Source: Methanoculleus sp. UBA430
GTDB lineage: Archaea > Halobacteriota > Methanomicrobia > Methanomicrobiales > Methanoculleaceae
Direction: 5' to 3'
Assembly (NCBI RefSeq): GCF_002506585.1
Contig: NZ_DAXW01000009.1
Location: forward strand, 480,422-544,421
DNA length: 64,000 nt
Below, in pieces: positions 1-7,362 of the stretch. The notes beneath the pieces were generated by a model, which saw only the letters and a program-made list of their open reading frames with translations, was not told the origin of the DNA and made no database searches. Position 1 is the first letter of the stretch. The number at the start of each line of letters is the position of its first letter. Position numbers and translations under genes: made by a program.

Positions 1-16
1 TTAGAATCAATTCTAT

Positions 17-25
17 TAAATATAA
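17..25 (+). promoter_or_regulatory. TATA-like box of the first gene
   Basis: An AT-only stretch (TAAATATAA) lies about 40 bases before the preferred GTG start at 66. That spacing would give a short leader for an archaeal promoter. It rests on sequence inspection only. Confidence 0.4.
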
Positions 26-65
26 GCCATTCACAAAACACAAATGTTAATAATTGGTGATTTCC

Positions 66-632
66 GTGATAGAGAATCCTGTGATGGTATCCCGGGGCCT
101 GGCGCCGATCTGCTGCATCCTCATCCTTGCCGCATTCTGTGTCGTGCCCGTCTGGGCAAACGATGCCGCCGTTTCCCGTGAGGTTGACCGCTCTTCGGTC
201 CCGGTCGGCGACGAGGTTCTGGTGACGTTGTCGGTCGACAGCCTGAGCGTCGGCGGTGTCGTGGAGACGATACCGGAGGGTTTTGCGTTCCTTGAGACAT
301 CCTATCCGATGGAAAAATACGGCGTATCCGGACAGACACTGACGTTTGCGGTGATCGATGAGCGCGAGATCACCTACCGGGTCCAGGCAAAGACCGCCGG
401 CTCCTGGACGTTTGCCGGGAGGTGGATCGATGCCGTCGACAAGACCGAAGACGCGATCTCTCCGACTGTGGTGAGCGTCGGATCCGGGGTAGCAGCAACC
501 GGCGCAGCGCCCGCGGACGCCGGGCAGGCACCCGGCCCGACCAGTGCGGGAGGCGCGCCCTGGGTGGTCATCCCGGCCCTTACAGCCGCGGCCGTTGCTG
601 CCGGCACGTACGCCGCACACAAGAAGCGGTGA
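66..632 (+). CDS. Small secreted, C-terminally anchored protein
   Basis: I do not recognise a named family. The protein has a hydrophobic signal segment near its N-terminus (LAPICCILILAAF), then about 100 residues of beta-rich extracellular sequence with an Ala/Gly/Pro-rich linker. It ends in a transmembrane anchor followed by HKKR, so most of it should face outside. The layout resembles short archaeal stalk or adhesion-type proteins (VGDEVLVTLSV). I chose GTG at 66 because GGTGAT at 56-61 sits just upstream. The frame is open from TTG at 54, and ATG at 84 is another option. The gene converges on the importer operon with a gap of only 15 bases. Function unknown. Confidence 0.7.
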   Translation: MIENPVMVSRGLAPICCILILAAFCVVPVWANDAAVSREVDRSSVPVGDEVLVTLSVDSLSVGGVVETIPEGFAFLETSYPMEKYGVSGQTLTFAVIDEREITYRVQAKTAGSWTFAGRWIDAVDKTEDAISPTVVSVGSGVAATGAAPADAGQAPGPTSAGGAPWVVIPALTAAAVAAGTYAAHKKR

Positions 633-647
633 CCTGCCGGCCGTTCG

Positions 648-1499
648 TTACACCGTCTCTTCCACCCAGTGGCCCGACCGCACCTCGACCGTCGTCGGCG
701 CCGCAGGGAGGGGCAGTCTCTCCAGAGATGCACAGGGTCCCGTAAGCGAGGCGTCAACGAGTCTCCGGGTGTAGGGGTGCGAGGGGCGATCGAGGACGTC
801 GGCGGTCCTGCCGATCTCCACGATCCTTCCTTCCAGCATGACGGCGACGCGACTGCTCATCGCCCGGGTGACGCCGAGGTCGTGCGAAATGTAAAGGCAG
901 GTCATGCGGTAGTCGTGCCCGAGGTCGCGGATGAGGTTGAGGATCTGGGCCTGGACGGAGACGTCCAGGGCCGACGTGGGTTCGTCGGCCACGAGAAACC
1001 TCGGTTTGAGAGCGAGAACGCGGGCAAGGACCACCCGCTGGTTCTGGCCGCCTGAGAGTTCATAGGGCCGGCGGTTCAGGTGCTCCTCGTTCAACCCCAC
1101 CTCTTCGATCAGTTCCCGCACCCTCCGGTCGATATCGGTCCTGCTCCCCATCCGGTGGATCTTCAGTGGCTCAGCAACGCTCTCGCGGACCCGCATCCGC
1201 GGGTTGAGAGAGGTGTAGGCGTCCTGGAAGATCATCTGCATTCGCGGCCGGAAACACCTGAGTTCGCTCCTGGAGAGGGCGGTGACGTCGGTCCCGTCGA
1301 CCACGATCCGGCCCCTGTCCGGCTCGACGAGGCGGAGGATCGAACGGCCGAGCGTCGTCTTCCCGCACCCGCTCTCGCCGACGAGACCGAGGGTCTCGCC
1401 CTCCTCGATCCGGAACGACACCCCGTCCACCGCCCGGACCACCCTCCGGCGGATGAAGCCCGTCGAGAAACAGGTCTCAAGATCAGTAACCTCAATCAT
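648..1499 (-). CDS. Peptide/nickel-type ABC importer ATPase (OppF/DppF class)
   Basis: This is the second ATPase of the importer operon. It powers uptake at the cytoplasmic face of the permeases. Visible motifs are Walker A (GESGCGKTT), the ABC signature (LSGGQNQR), Walker B (FLVADEPTSALD) and the H-loop (ISHD). The length of about 283 residues is near normal, although the cysteine-bearing tail seen in many OppF proteins is short or absent. I chose ATG at 1499, with GGTG about eight bases upstream, over the longer frame from 1517. It overlaps the end of the preceding ATPase gene by eight bases, suggesting translational coupling. The substrate could be a peptide, nickel or another small ligand; sequence alone does not decide. 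Confidence 0.93.
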   Translation of the reverse strand: MIEVTDLETCFSTGFIRRRVVRAVDGVSFRIEEGETLGLVGESGCGKTTLGRSILRLVEPDRGRIVVDGTDVTALSRSELRCFRPRMQMIFQDAYTSLNPRMRVRESVAEPLKIHRMGSRTDIDRRVRELIEEVGLNEEHLNRRPYELSGGQNQRVVLARVLALKPRFLVADEPTSALDVSVQAQILNLIRDLGHDYRMTCLYISHDLGVTRAMSSRVAVMLEGRIVEIGRTADVLDRPSHPYTRRLVDASLTGPCASLERLPLPAAPTTVEVRSGHWVEETV

Positions 1500-2442
1500 A
1501 GAGCATACACCGTGCATAATGCCCGGACCCGACCTCGACGAGTCCGGGGTGTTCCCTGCTACAGTTCTCGACCGCGCAACCGCACCGGGGCGAGAACCGG
1601 CAGCCGGACGGCAGGGTGATGAGCGAGGGGGCCGAGCCAGGGATCGGCTGCATCCCCCGTTCCGGGAGGGAGGCGAGGAGACCCCGGGTGTACGGGTGGG
1701 CCGGATCCCCGAGGACCTCTTCCGCCCCGCCTATCTCGACGATCTCGCCTGCATACATCACCGCGACCCGGGTGGCGAGGTCTCCTGCGGTCTCGATGTC
1801 GTGGGTGATGAAGAGGACGGAGTGGTCCCGGTCGATCTCCGAGAAGAGGTCGACGATCCCCCGTTTGGTGACGGCATCCAGCCCTTTCGTGGGCTCGTCC
1901 GCGATGAGGAGGTTCGGACGGCACGCGAGCGCAGTGGCGATGAGCGCCCTCTCCCGCATCCCACCGCTGAACCGGTGGGGATACTCCCCGGCCATCCTGA
2001 CCGGATCGGGTATCCCGACGGCGTCGAGCAGCTCCACCGCCCGCTGCCGGGCGTCGGGCCCGCTCAACCCCTGGTGGAGGATGACCGCCTCTGCAATCTG
2101 GGTCCCGACCGTGTATACCGGGTTGAGGGAGGTCCCCGAGTTCTGGAGGACGATCCCGATCTCCCGCCCCCGTACCCTCTGCATCTCGGCCTCCGGAAGG
2201 GAGAGGAGATCGCGGCCGCGGTAGCGGATCTCCCCCTCGATGATGGTGTTGGGCTGGAGGAGACGAAGGATCGCCATGCCGAGCACGGTCTTCCCCGACC
2301 CGGTCTCGCCGATGAGACCGAGGGTCTCCCGCGGGTATATCTCGAGATCCACGGTATCGGAAGCCCGGACCAGCCCTTCCGGAGTGGGGAACCCTACTTT
2401 GAGCCCCCGGACTTCAAGGAGTGCGTCGCTCATCGCCGTCAT
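1492..2442 (-). CDS. Peptide/nickel-type ABC importer ATPase (OppD/DppD class)
   Basis: First ATPase of the importer. It shows Walker A (GETGSGKTV), a signature loop in the variant form FSGGMRER, Walker B (LLIADEPTKGLD) and the H-loop (FITHD). Near the C-terminus is the OppD-type cysteine-rich tail (CRFSPRCGCAVENC), a region that in some relatives binds an iron-sulfur cluster. ATG at 2442 overlaps the stop of the upstream permease as ATGA and is preceded by GGGTGAT at good spacing. The frame is open to 2553, but the extra residues look like translated permease sequence. It should pair with the neighbouring OppF-class subunit as a heterodimer. Confidence 0.93.
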   Translation of the reverse strand: MTAMSDALLEVRGLKVGFPTPEGLVRASDTVDLEIYPRETLGLIGETGSGKTVLGMAILRLLQPNTIIEGEIRYRGRDLLSLPEAEMQRVRGREIGIVLQNSGTSLNPVYTVGTQIAEAVILHQGLSGPDARQRAVELLDAVGIPDPVRMAGEYPHRFSGGMRERALIATALACRPNLLIADEPTKGLDAVTKRGIVDLFSEIDRDHSVLFITHDIETAGDLATRVAVMYAGEIVEIGGAEEVLGDPAHPYTRGLLASLPERGMQPIPGSAPSLITLPSGCRFSPRCGCAVENCSREHPGLVEVGSGHYARCMLYD

Positions 2443-3260
2443 ACCCGCATCACCCGGAGTCTCGGATTGATCTCGTCTTCGCAGGCATACCCCAGCCACG
2501 CAAGAGCAAGAGAGATGAGCGTCACCGCAAGGCCCGGCGGGATCAGCCACCACCAGAGGCCGAGGATCATCGCCCCGTTCTGGCTCGCCCGGTTGATCAT
2601 CTGACCCCAGTCCACGACGCTCGGGTCCGTGATGCCGAGGAATCCGAGGCCGATCCCGATCAGCATGAAGTGCTGGGCGGAGGTGACGAACTTGACGCCG
2701 GCCAGGGGGAGGACGCCCGGAAGGATATGTCGTGCCATGATGTAGCCGTCGCCGGCGCCGAGCGCTCTTGTCCCGACGACGAAGTCGGCGACCGCCAGGG
2801 AGAGGACCTGCGACCGGATCAACCGCACGCCCTGGAAACTACCTAAAAGACCCATAAGGACCGCGATCAGGTAGATCCCCGGCCGAAAGAACGTCGTGAG
2901 GATGAGCAGGAGCGGAAAGATCGGGATGGTCATCGCCACGTCGAGGAGGCGCATGACGGCTTCGTCGATCAGGCCGCCGTAGTACCCCGATACGATGCCG
3001 GCAGCCGTGCCGACGGTGACAGCGATGGCGGCTCCGACGAAGCCGAGGAGTAGCGTCGCCCTCGTGCCCCAGATGAGCCCGCTGAAGATGTCCTGGGCGA
3101 GGTCGTTCGTCCCGAGCAGGTGGTCCCGGTCGGGGGGGGAGAGCGGTGCGCCCGTGATCGCGTGAGGGTCATAGGGCGCGATCACCGGGGCCAGGAGAGC
3201 GACCGCACAGTATGCGAAGACGATGCCGAGGCTTGCGGCAAGGACGATCTTTTTATGCAT
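2439..3260 (-). CDS. ABC importer permease (OppC/DppC class)
   Basis: Inner-membrane permease of the importer, with about six hydrophobic segments. It starts MHKKIVLAASLG and has an N-terminal membrane helix, followed by the OppC-type periplasmic motif PYDPHAITG and LLGTNDLAQDI. The coupling segment is GTRALGAGDGYIMARHILP, matching the EAA-loop pattern that contacts the ATPases. ATG at 3260 is chosen over 3278 because it follows a GGTGA-type site and overlaps the OppB stop by eight bases. The gene overlaps both neighbours, as expected in a tightly coupled importer operon. Confidence 0.92.
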   Translation of the reverse strand: MHKKIVLAASLGIVFAYCAVALLAPVIAPYDPHAITGAPLSPPDRDHLLGTNDLAQDIFSGLIWGTRATLLLGFVGAAIAVTVGTAAGIVSGYYGGLIDEAVMRLLDVAMTIPIFPLLLILTTFFRPGIYLIAVLMGLLGSFQGVRLIRSQVLSLAVADFVVGTRALGAGDGYIMARHILPGVLPLAGVKFVTSAQHFMLIGIGLGFLGITDPSVVDWGQMINRASQNGAMILGLWWWLIPPGLAVTLISLALAWLGYACEDEINPRLRVMRV

Positions 3261-4233
3261 CGTCACCCACCTGCACACGCGGATCGACGAGGGGGTAGAT
3301 CAGGTCGGCGGCGATATTCGCCGCGATGACAAAGAGCGTGTCGATCAGCAGGATCCCCTGGAGCAGGGGGAGGTCACGGACGGCGAGGGCCTTGTAGGTG
3401 AGCATCCCGAGGCCGGGCCAGGAGAAGATCGTCTCGACGAAGATGCTCCCGGTGATCATGCCCGCGCACTCGAACGTGATCAGCGTCACCATCGGGAGCA
3501 TGGCGTTCTTCAGGGCGTGCTTCCTGAGGATCATCAGTTCGTCGAGCCCCTTCGCCCTGGCGGTGGTGATGTAGTCTTCCCCGGCCGTCATGAGCATGGA
3601 GCTCCGCATGAGATAATAAGTCCCGGTCACCGAGAAGAGGAAGAGCGTCAGGACCGGGAGCACAGCGTGGTTTGCCACGTCGAGCGGATCGATCCCGGTG
3701 GTGAGGGCGCCGGTATCGACGTACCCCCCCAGCGGAAAGAGGTTGAGGTAGTAGGCGAAGATGATGAGGATCATGAGGGCGAGCCAGTACGAGGGGATCG
3801 CCCGGATGATGATCATACTGTTCAGGAGCGCGATGTCGGTCTTCGATCCGCGTCTCCAGCCCGAGTACGCGCCGATGCCGATGCCGGCAAGGGTGGCAAG
3901 GATCGTTGCCGGGAGGAGGAGGATCAGCGTCCAGACAAGTCTCTCGCCGATCACGGTGAGGACCGGAACCTTGTAGATGAAGGAGTATCCCCAGTTCCCC
4001 CGGAAGGCATCCAGAAGGTAGATGACGTACTGCTCCAGGATTGGTCTATCCAGACCATATACATGGTTGAATGCTTCAACGACGTCCGGGGGGGCGTACC
4101 GGTAGATCGCCTCCAGGTACATGGTGATGTAGTCGCCGGGCATGAGACGGAGGAGGGCAAACATGATGGTCACGGCGATGCAGAAGGCTGCAAACGAGGT
4201 GATCAGCCGTTTGAGGAGGTATATGCCGTTCAT
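3253..4233 (-). CDS. ABC importer permease (OppB/DppB class)
   Basis: Second membrane permease, 326 residues, about six membrane helices. The N-terminal helix is followed by the motif RLMPGD, which matches the OppB family pattern near the first extracellular loop. The EAA-like coupling loop reads TTARAKGLDELMILRKHAL. The downstream permease overlaps it, and the binding-protein gene lies 58 bases upstream on the same strand. The length is normal for the family. Confidence 0.93.
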   Translation of the reverse strand: MNGIYLLKRLITSFAAFCIAVTIMFALLRLMPGDYITMYLEAIYRYAPPDVVEAFNHVYGLDRPILEQYVIYLLDAFRGNWGYSFIYKVPVLTVIGERLVWTLILLLPATILATLAGIGIGAYSGWRRGSKTDIALLNSMIIIRAIPSYWLALMILIIFAYYLNLFPLGGYVDTGALTTGIDPLDVANHAVLPVLTLFLFSVTGTYYLMRSSMLMTAGEDYITTARAKGLDELMILRKHALKNAMLPMVTLITFECAGMITGSIFVETIFSWPGLGMLTYKALAVRDLPLLQGILLIDTLFVIAANIAADLIYPLVDPRVQVGDDA

Positions 4234-4291
4234 GATAATGGCCAGGGGATCTGGTGAAAGGGGAGGGGACGAGGCCTGTACCGGCGAACGA

Positions 4292-6106
4292 TCACGCCCT
4301 CAGCCCCACCTCGGCGCTCGCCGGTCTGATCTCGGAGAAGAGACGGATGTTCCCGCCGCCGCCGAGCAGGGCGGCGTCCCACCCGACGAACCGATCCGAC
4401 CGGTAGGCCATGAAGGCGTCCTGGGAGAAGACCGGGATGCAGGGCACCTCTTCGGCAAGGATCTCCTGCAGCTCAAATCCGATCTCCTCCCTTTTATCGG
4501 GATCGGCCGTGCTCTTCAACTCGGTGATGAGCCCGTTGAAGGTCTCGTTGTCGAAGTGGTAGTAGTTCTCGCCGAGCGGGCTCCTCTGGAAGTTGTCCAG
4601 GCGGTCGATGTCTTCATGCCAGCGTCCGGGCATGCCGTCGAAGTGGACGGCCGTCTTTGCAATCCAGTCCAGGTAGACCGAGTCGTCCACCTGTGGGGTC
4701 TCGACGATTCGTATACCGAGTTTCCCCTCCCAGTCCTCTTTGAGCACGGCCACGATCTTCTGGTCGACGGCGTTCGTGGACGCCTTGCCGGCGAGCGGGA
4801 TCGTGATCTCGACCGGTTTTCCGTCGGGGCCGAGGAGAACCGGTCTCCCGTTCTCCTCGGTCAGGTTGAAGCCGGCCCGGGCGAGCTGCCTCTTCGCCTC
4901 CGCGATGTCGTAGGAGAACAGGCCGTTCGTCGCGGGGTTGACCTGGTCGCCGGCCAGGGCCGGGAGGAGGAAAACCGTCTCCGTCGGGCGGGCTCCCTCG
5001 CCGACCAGCCAGCACACCCGTTCCCGGTTCACGGCGTGAGACAGGGCGCGACGGAATTCCGGTATGGTTGCCGGGTAGACGTCGGACGTAAACGCCACCT
5101 CGAAGGCCTGTCCGCCCGAGGGGATCCGGCATATGCCGATGCCGGGGGCGTCCTTGAGGGCTTCGGCCTTTCTCGGGGACAGCCCGAACTCTCCGCTGAT
5201 GAAATCCACGTCTCCTCGCCTGAGGGCAAGGATCTGCGCGTCTTCGTCTTCGTAGTTCTTTGTGACGACCTCGCGCACGTAGGGTTTCTCGCCGTGGTAG
5301 CCTTCATACGCCGTCACCTTCGAGAGGGTGCCGGGGATGGTCGATCCGTAGGCGAAGGGGCCGGTGCCGATATGCGCCGTGTCGATGTAGGTGGAAGGGA
5401 GATCGATATCCCTCCAGATGTGTGCGGGGAAGACCGCGATGCCCGGGCCGGTCGCGAGGGTCTCCGGGAAGAGCGGTGCGCAGGATTTCATGTGGAAGAC
5501 GACCGTGTAGTCGTCCGGGCACTCGACTGATGCGACATTTTTAAAGATCGCCGAGTTCACCAGGTATGCACCGGCCCCCGGAGCGTCGGGGTTCCCGTGA
5601 TCCCGGAAGTACTCGTAGGTGAACCGCACGTCCGCCGAGGTGAAGGGGGTGCCGTCGTGCCAGGCGGCGTTCCTGACGAGGTAGAACGTCCAGGTCATGG
5701 CGTCGTCCGAAGACTCCCACCTCTCTGCGAGCCAGCCGAGGTATTCCTTGGGTCCGCCCTCCTTCGGGCGGAGTTTTGTCACGAGACCCTCGTAGATGAG
5801 AGAGTCGGCGGGTACCCCTTTCTGGTCGATGTAACTTGTCGCCGGGATGAGGTATCTATCCCCCGCGACGGCGACGACCAGCTGTCCGTAGGGCAGGTGC
5901 AGGCTGTTGTGGGCGGCGAGGGAGAGTTCGTCCGCGCTGAGACGACCGGCGGTCAGGTGGTCAAGGATCGCCGTCGCGAGTTCTTTCTCCGAGACGACGG
6001 TGTCGCCGTCCGTGTCGCCCGGGATGCCCGCCGCCGCCGGTACGCAACAGGCAAGGAGGAGGACGGCACAGCAGACCAGGATCTTTTGTATGTAGCGTCC
6101 CGTCAT
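4292..6106 (-). CDS. Family-5 solute-binding protein of the importer, with N-terminal EF-hand-like motif
   Basis: Extracellular receptor for the importer, in the peptide/nickel-binding protein family (SBP_bac_5). It has a signal peptide (LVCCAVLLLACCVPAAAG) and then the body of the family, including WHDGTPFTSADVRFTYEY and the lobe motif around ALSHAVNRE. Between signal and body lies DTDGDTVVSEKELATAIL, which reads as one calcium-binding EF-hand or half-dockerin loop (residues about 31-48). The length of 604 residues is a little above the usual 500-550, and this insertion explains part of that. The start lies two bases after the stop of the upstream surface protein. The ligand is not evident from sequence. 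Confidence 0.9.
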   Translation of the reverse strand: MTGRYIQKILVCCAVLLLACCVPAAAGIPGDTDGDTVVSEKELATAILDHLTAGRLSADELSLAAHNSLHLPYGQLVVAVAGDRYLIPATSYIDQKGVPADSLIYEGLVTKLRPKEGGPKEYLGWLAERWESSDDAMTWTFYLVRNAAWHDGTPFTSADVRFTYEYFRDHGNPDAPGAGAYLVNSAIFKNVASVECPDDYTVVFHMKSCAPLFPETLATGPGIAVFPAHIWRDIDLPSTYIDTAHIGTGPFAYGSTIPGTLSKVTAYEGYHGEKPYVREVVTKNYEDEDAQILALRRGDVDFISGEFGLSPRKAEALKDAPGIGICRIPSGGQAFEVAFTSDVYPATIPEFRRALSHAVNRERVCWLVGEGARPTETVFLLPALAGDQVNPATNGLFSYDIAEAKRQLARAGFNLTEENGRPVLLGPDGKPVEITIPLAGKASTNAVDQKIVAVLKEDWEGKLGIRIVETPQVDDSVYLDWIAKTAVHFDGMPGRWHEDIDRLDNFQRSPLGENYYHFDNETFNGLITELKSTADPDKREEIGFELQEILAEEVPCIPVFSQDAFMAYRSDRFVGWDAALLGGGGNIRLFSEIRPASAEVGLRA

Positions 6107-6108
6107 GC

Positions 6109-7023
6109 TTATCCCTGCTTCTTATATCGGATTGACCAGAGCACGACACCGAGCAGGGCGAGCGGGCCCATAATACCTCCGGGGGCGAGCGGCTGCGTTG
6201 CGGTCTCCTGTGCCGGCGAGGCTCCGGCGGCGGGCTGCGCCTCTGCGGCGGCGGACCCCGGGGGCTCCTGGCTGTAGATCCTGACTTCACTCACCCATTT
6301 GGGGGAGGTGCCGGCGGTCGAGGGATAACTGCCGCCGTAGCTCCAGTATTTCTTGTCCCAGCATTCTTTCATGTCGGTGTTGCCGAAGATATGCCAGCCC
6401 CAGGGGTTCGTGGAGGTGTCGGCAAAGAAGATCAGGCGCATGCCGGCGACATACCCCGTATCGGGGTAGCCCTGGCCCTGCTCCTTTCCTTTCTCCGTAT
6501 CGGGGCCGGAACCTTCGCCGCTGTACCAGCAGAGGACGACCGGGCCCTGGCGCGGGTCGGGTTCGTAGACGATCGAGTAGGGGAATATCTTTGTGAAACC
6601 ATCCCTGCTGAAGGTCTTAATCTCGTCGCCCTCCCGGGCTCCGCCGATGTAGTTGCAGATGTCTCTGAGGTCGGTCCCCTTGACCGCCCCGAAGTCCGCC
6701 TTGTAGAGGATGCTCATCCTGACATCCTCGCCCGGGTTCCAGCCGTCGTAGGGTTTATCGGGGTGAACCTTCTCCCACTCCCCTTCGAAGACGGGGCCCT
6801 GGTGGTAGTAGCGGGTGACGCCGTCGCCCTGGACCGGGAGGTTCTTCTCCAGCCAGTGATAGTCGACGGTCGTCTCGTTTAAGATAGTTGTTCTGTCGTT
6901 TGCGTACTTTACGATGCGGAGCTCGGTGGTCCCCGTCTCCGCCGCCAGCACCGGTGCCGGCAGCACGAAGGCTGCCAGCATCAGCACCACAAGGGGTATA
7001 ATAATTTTTTCCAATCGTCTCAT
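6109..7023 (-). CDS. Membrane-anchored surface protein with one sulfite-oxidase-fold-like domain
   Basis: This 304-residue secreted protein has a signal peptide (residues about 1-27) and one copy of the uncharacterised domain that recurs in this window (about 30-245). An Ala/Pro linker and a C-terminal membrane helix with a KKQG tail follow. Domain landmarks are VDYHWLEKNLPVQGDGV, GTDLRDICNYIGG, a DGF turn, GMRLIFFADTST, FGNTDMKECW and KWVSEVRIYS. I align these with the later beta strands of the sulfite-oxidase (Oxidored_molyb) fold; that is inference. It is the first gene of the importer operon, two bases ahead of the binding protein, so it may present ligand or dock partners for transport. 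Confidence 0.75.
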   Translation of the reverse strand: MRRLEKIIIPLVVLMLAAFVLPAPVLAAETGTTELRIVKYANDRTTILNETTVDYHWLEKNLPVQGDGVTRYYHQGPVFEGEWEKVHPDKPYDGWNPGEDVRMSILYKADFGAVKGTDLRDICNYIGGAREGDEIKTFSRDGFTKIFPYSIVYEPDPRQGPVVLCWYSGEGSGPDTEKGKEQGQGYPDTGYVAGMRLIFFADTSTNPWGWHIFGNTDMKECWDKKYWSYGGSYPSTAGTSPKWVSEVRIYSQEPPGSAAAEAQPAAGASPAQETATQPLAPGGIMGPLALLGVVLWSIRYKKQG

Positions 7024-7100
7024 AGGGGGTCAACTCGCGTCTGTCAGGCTTTCCGGATTTTGGTGCGCTCGATGAATATACTGGAATGCGTTATTCCCGA

Positions 7101-7150
7101 GTAAATATTTTCCCATTTACTTTGCAAAGATATAAATTACGTTAATTTTA
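7101..7150 (-). promoter_or_regulatory. AT-rich promoter region of the importer operon
   Basis: The stretch between the operon start (7023) and the structured repeat contains two AT-rich blocks, AAATATTT near 7103-7110 and a TATAAATT block near 7131-7138. On the minus strand either could serve as a TATA box. The leader would be about 50-80 bases. No clear operator is visible. Confidence 0.4.
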
Positions 7151-7200
7151 AGTAAACCGCGTCCGGTTTCCGGCGACGGCGATCTGCGGCACACCCCCGG

Positions 7201-7350
7201 AGCGTCTCTGCCGGGAGGGGTGTCCCCCTTCCGGGTGCGTTACCCGGAGGGGAGCCGTGTTCGCGATCCGGCGACGGGTATGGTTCGACTCTCCCCAAAC
7301 GTGCGTAAGAGGGGCCCGAACCATACGGATTTTGATCGCCGGATACTTCC
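7201..7350 (-). repeat. Dispersed structured noncoding element, copy 1
   Basis: This stretch is clearly similar to 43295-43450. Shared landmarks are TCTCTGCCGGGAGGGG, the GCCGT block, GGGTATGG, the ACTCTCC/AAACG block and CGAACCAT. It can fold as nested stems: ATCCGGCGA (7266-7274) with TCGCCGGAT (7336-7344), and GTATGGTTCG (7278-7287) with CGAACCATAC (7317-7326). It lies just after the stop of the minus-strand gene at 7363, as copy 2 lies after the gene at 43532. A 3'-UTR structure or a terminator-like dispersed repeat is likely. Confidence 0.6.
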
Positions 7351-7362
7351 GGGGCGGCTTCC

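Noticed and set aside
1282..2604. A 440-residue open frame on the plus strand across the ATPase genes
   Set aside because: The minus strand carries the clear Walker and signature motifs; this frame has none.
6109..7023. Active molybdoenzyme
   Set aside because: The fold resembles sulfite oxidase only in its strand pattern; the cofactor cysteine and substrate arginines are not visible, so no redox activity is claimed.
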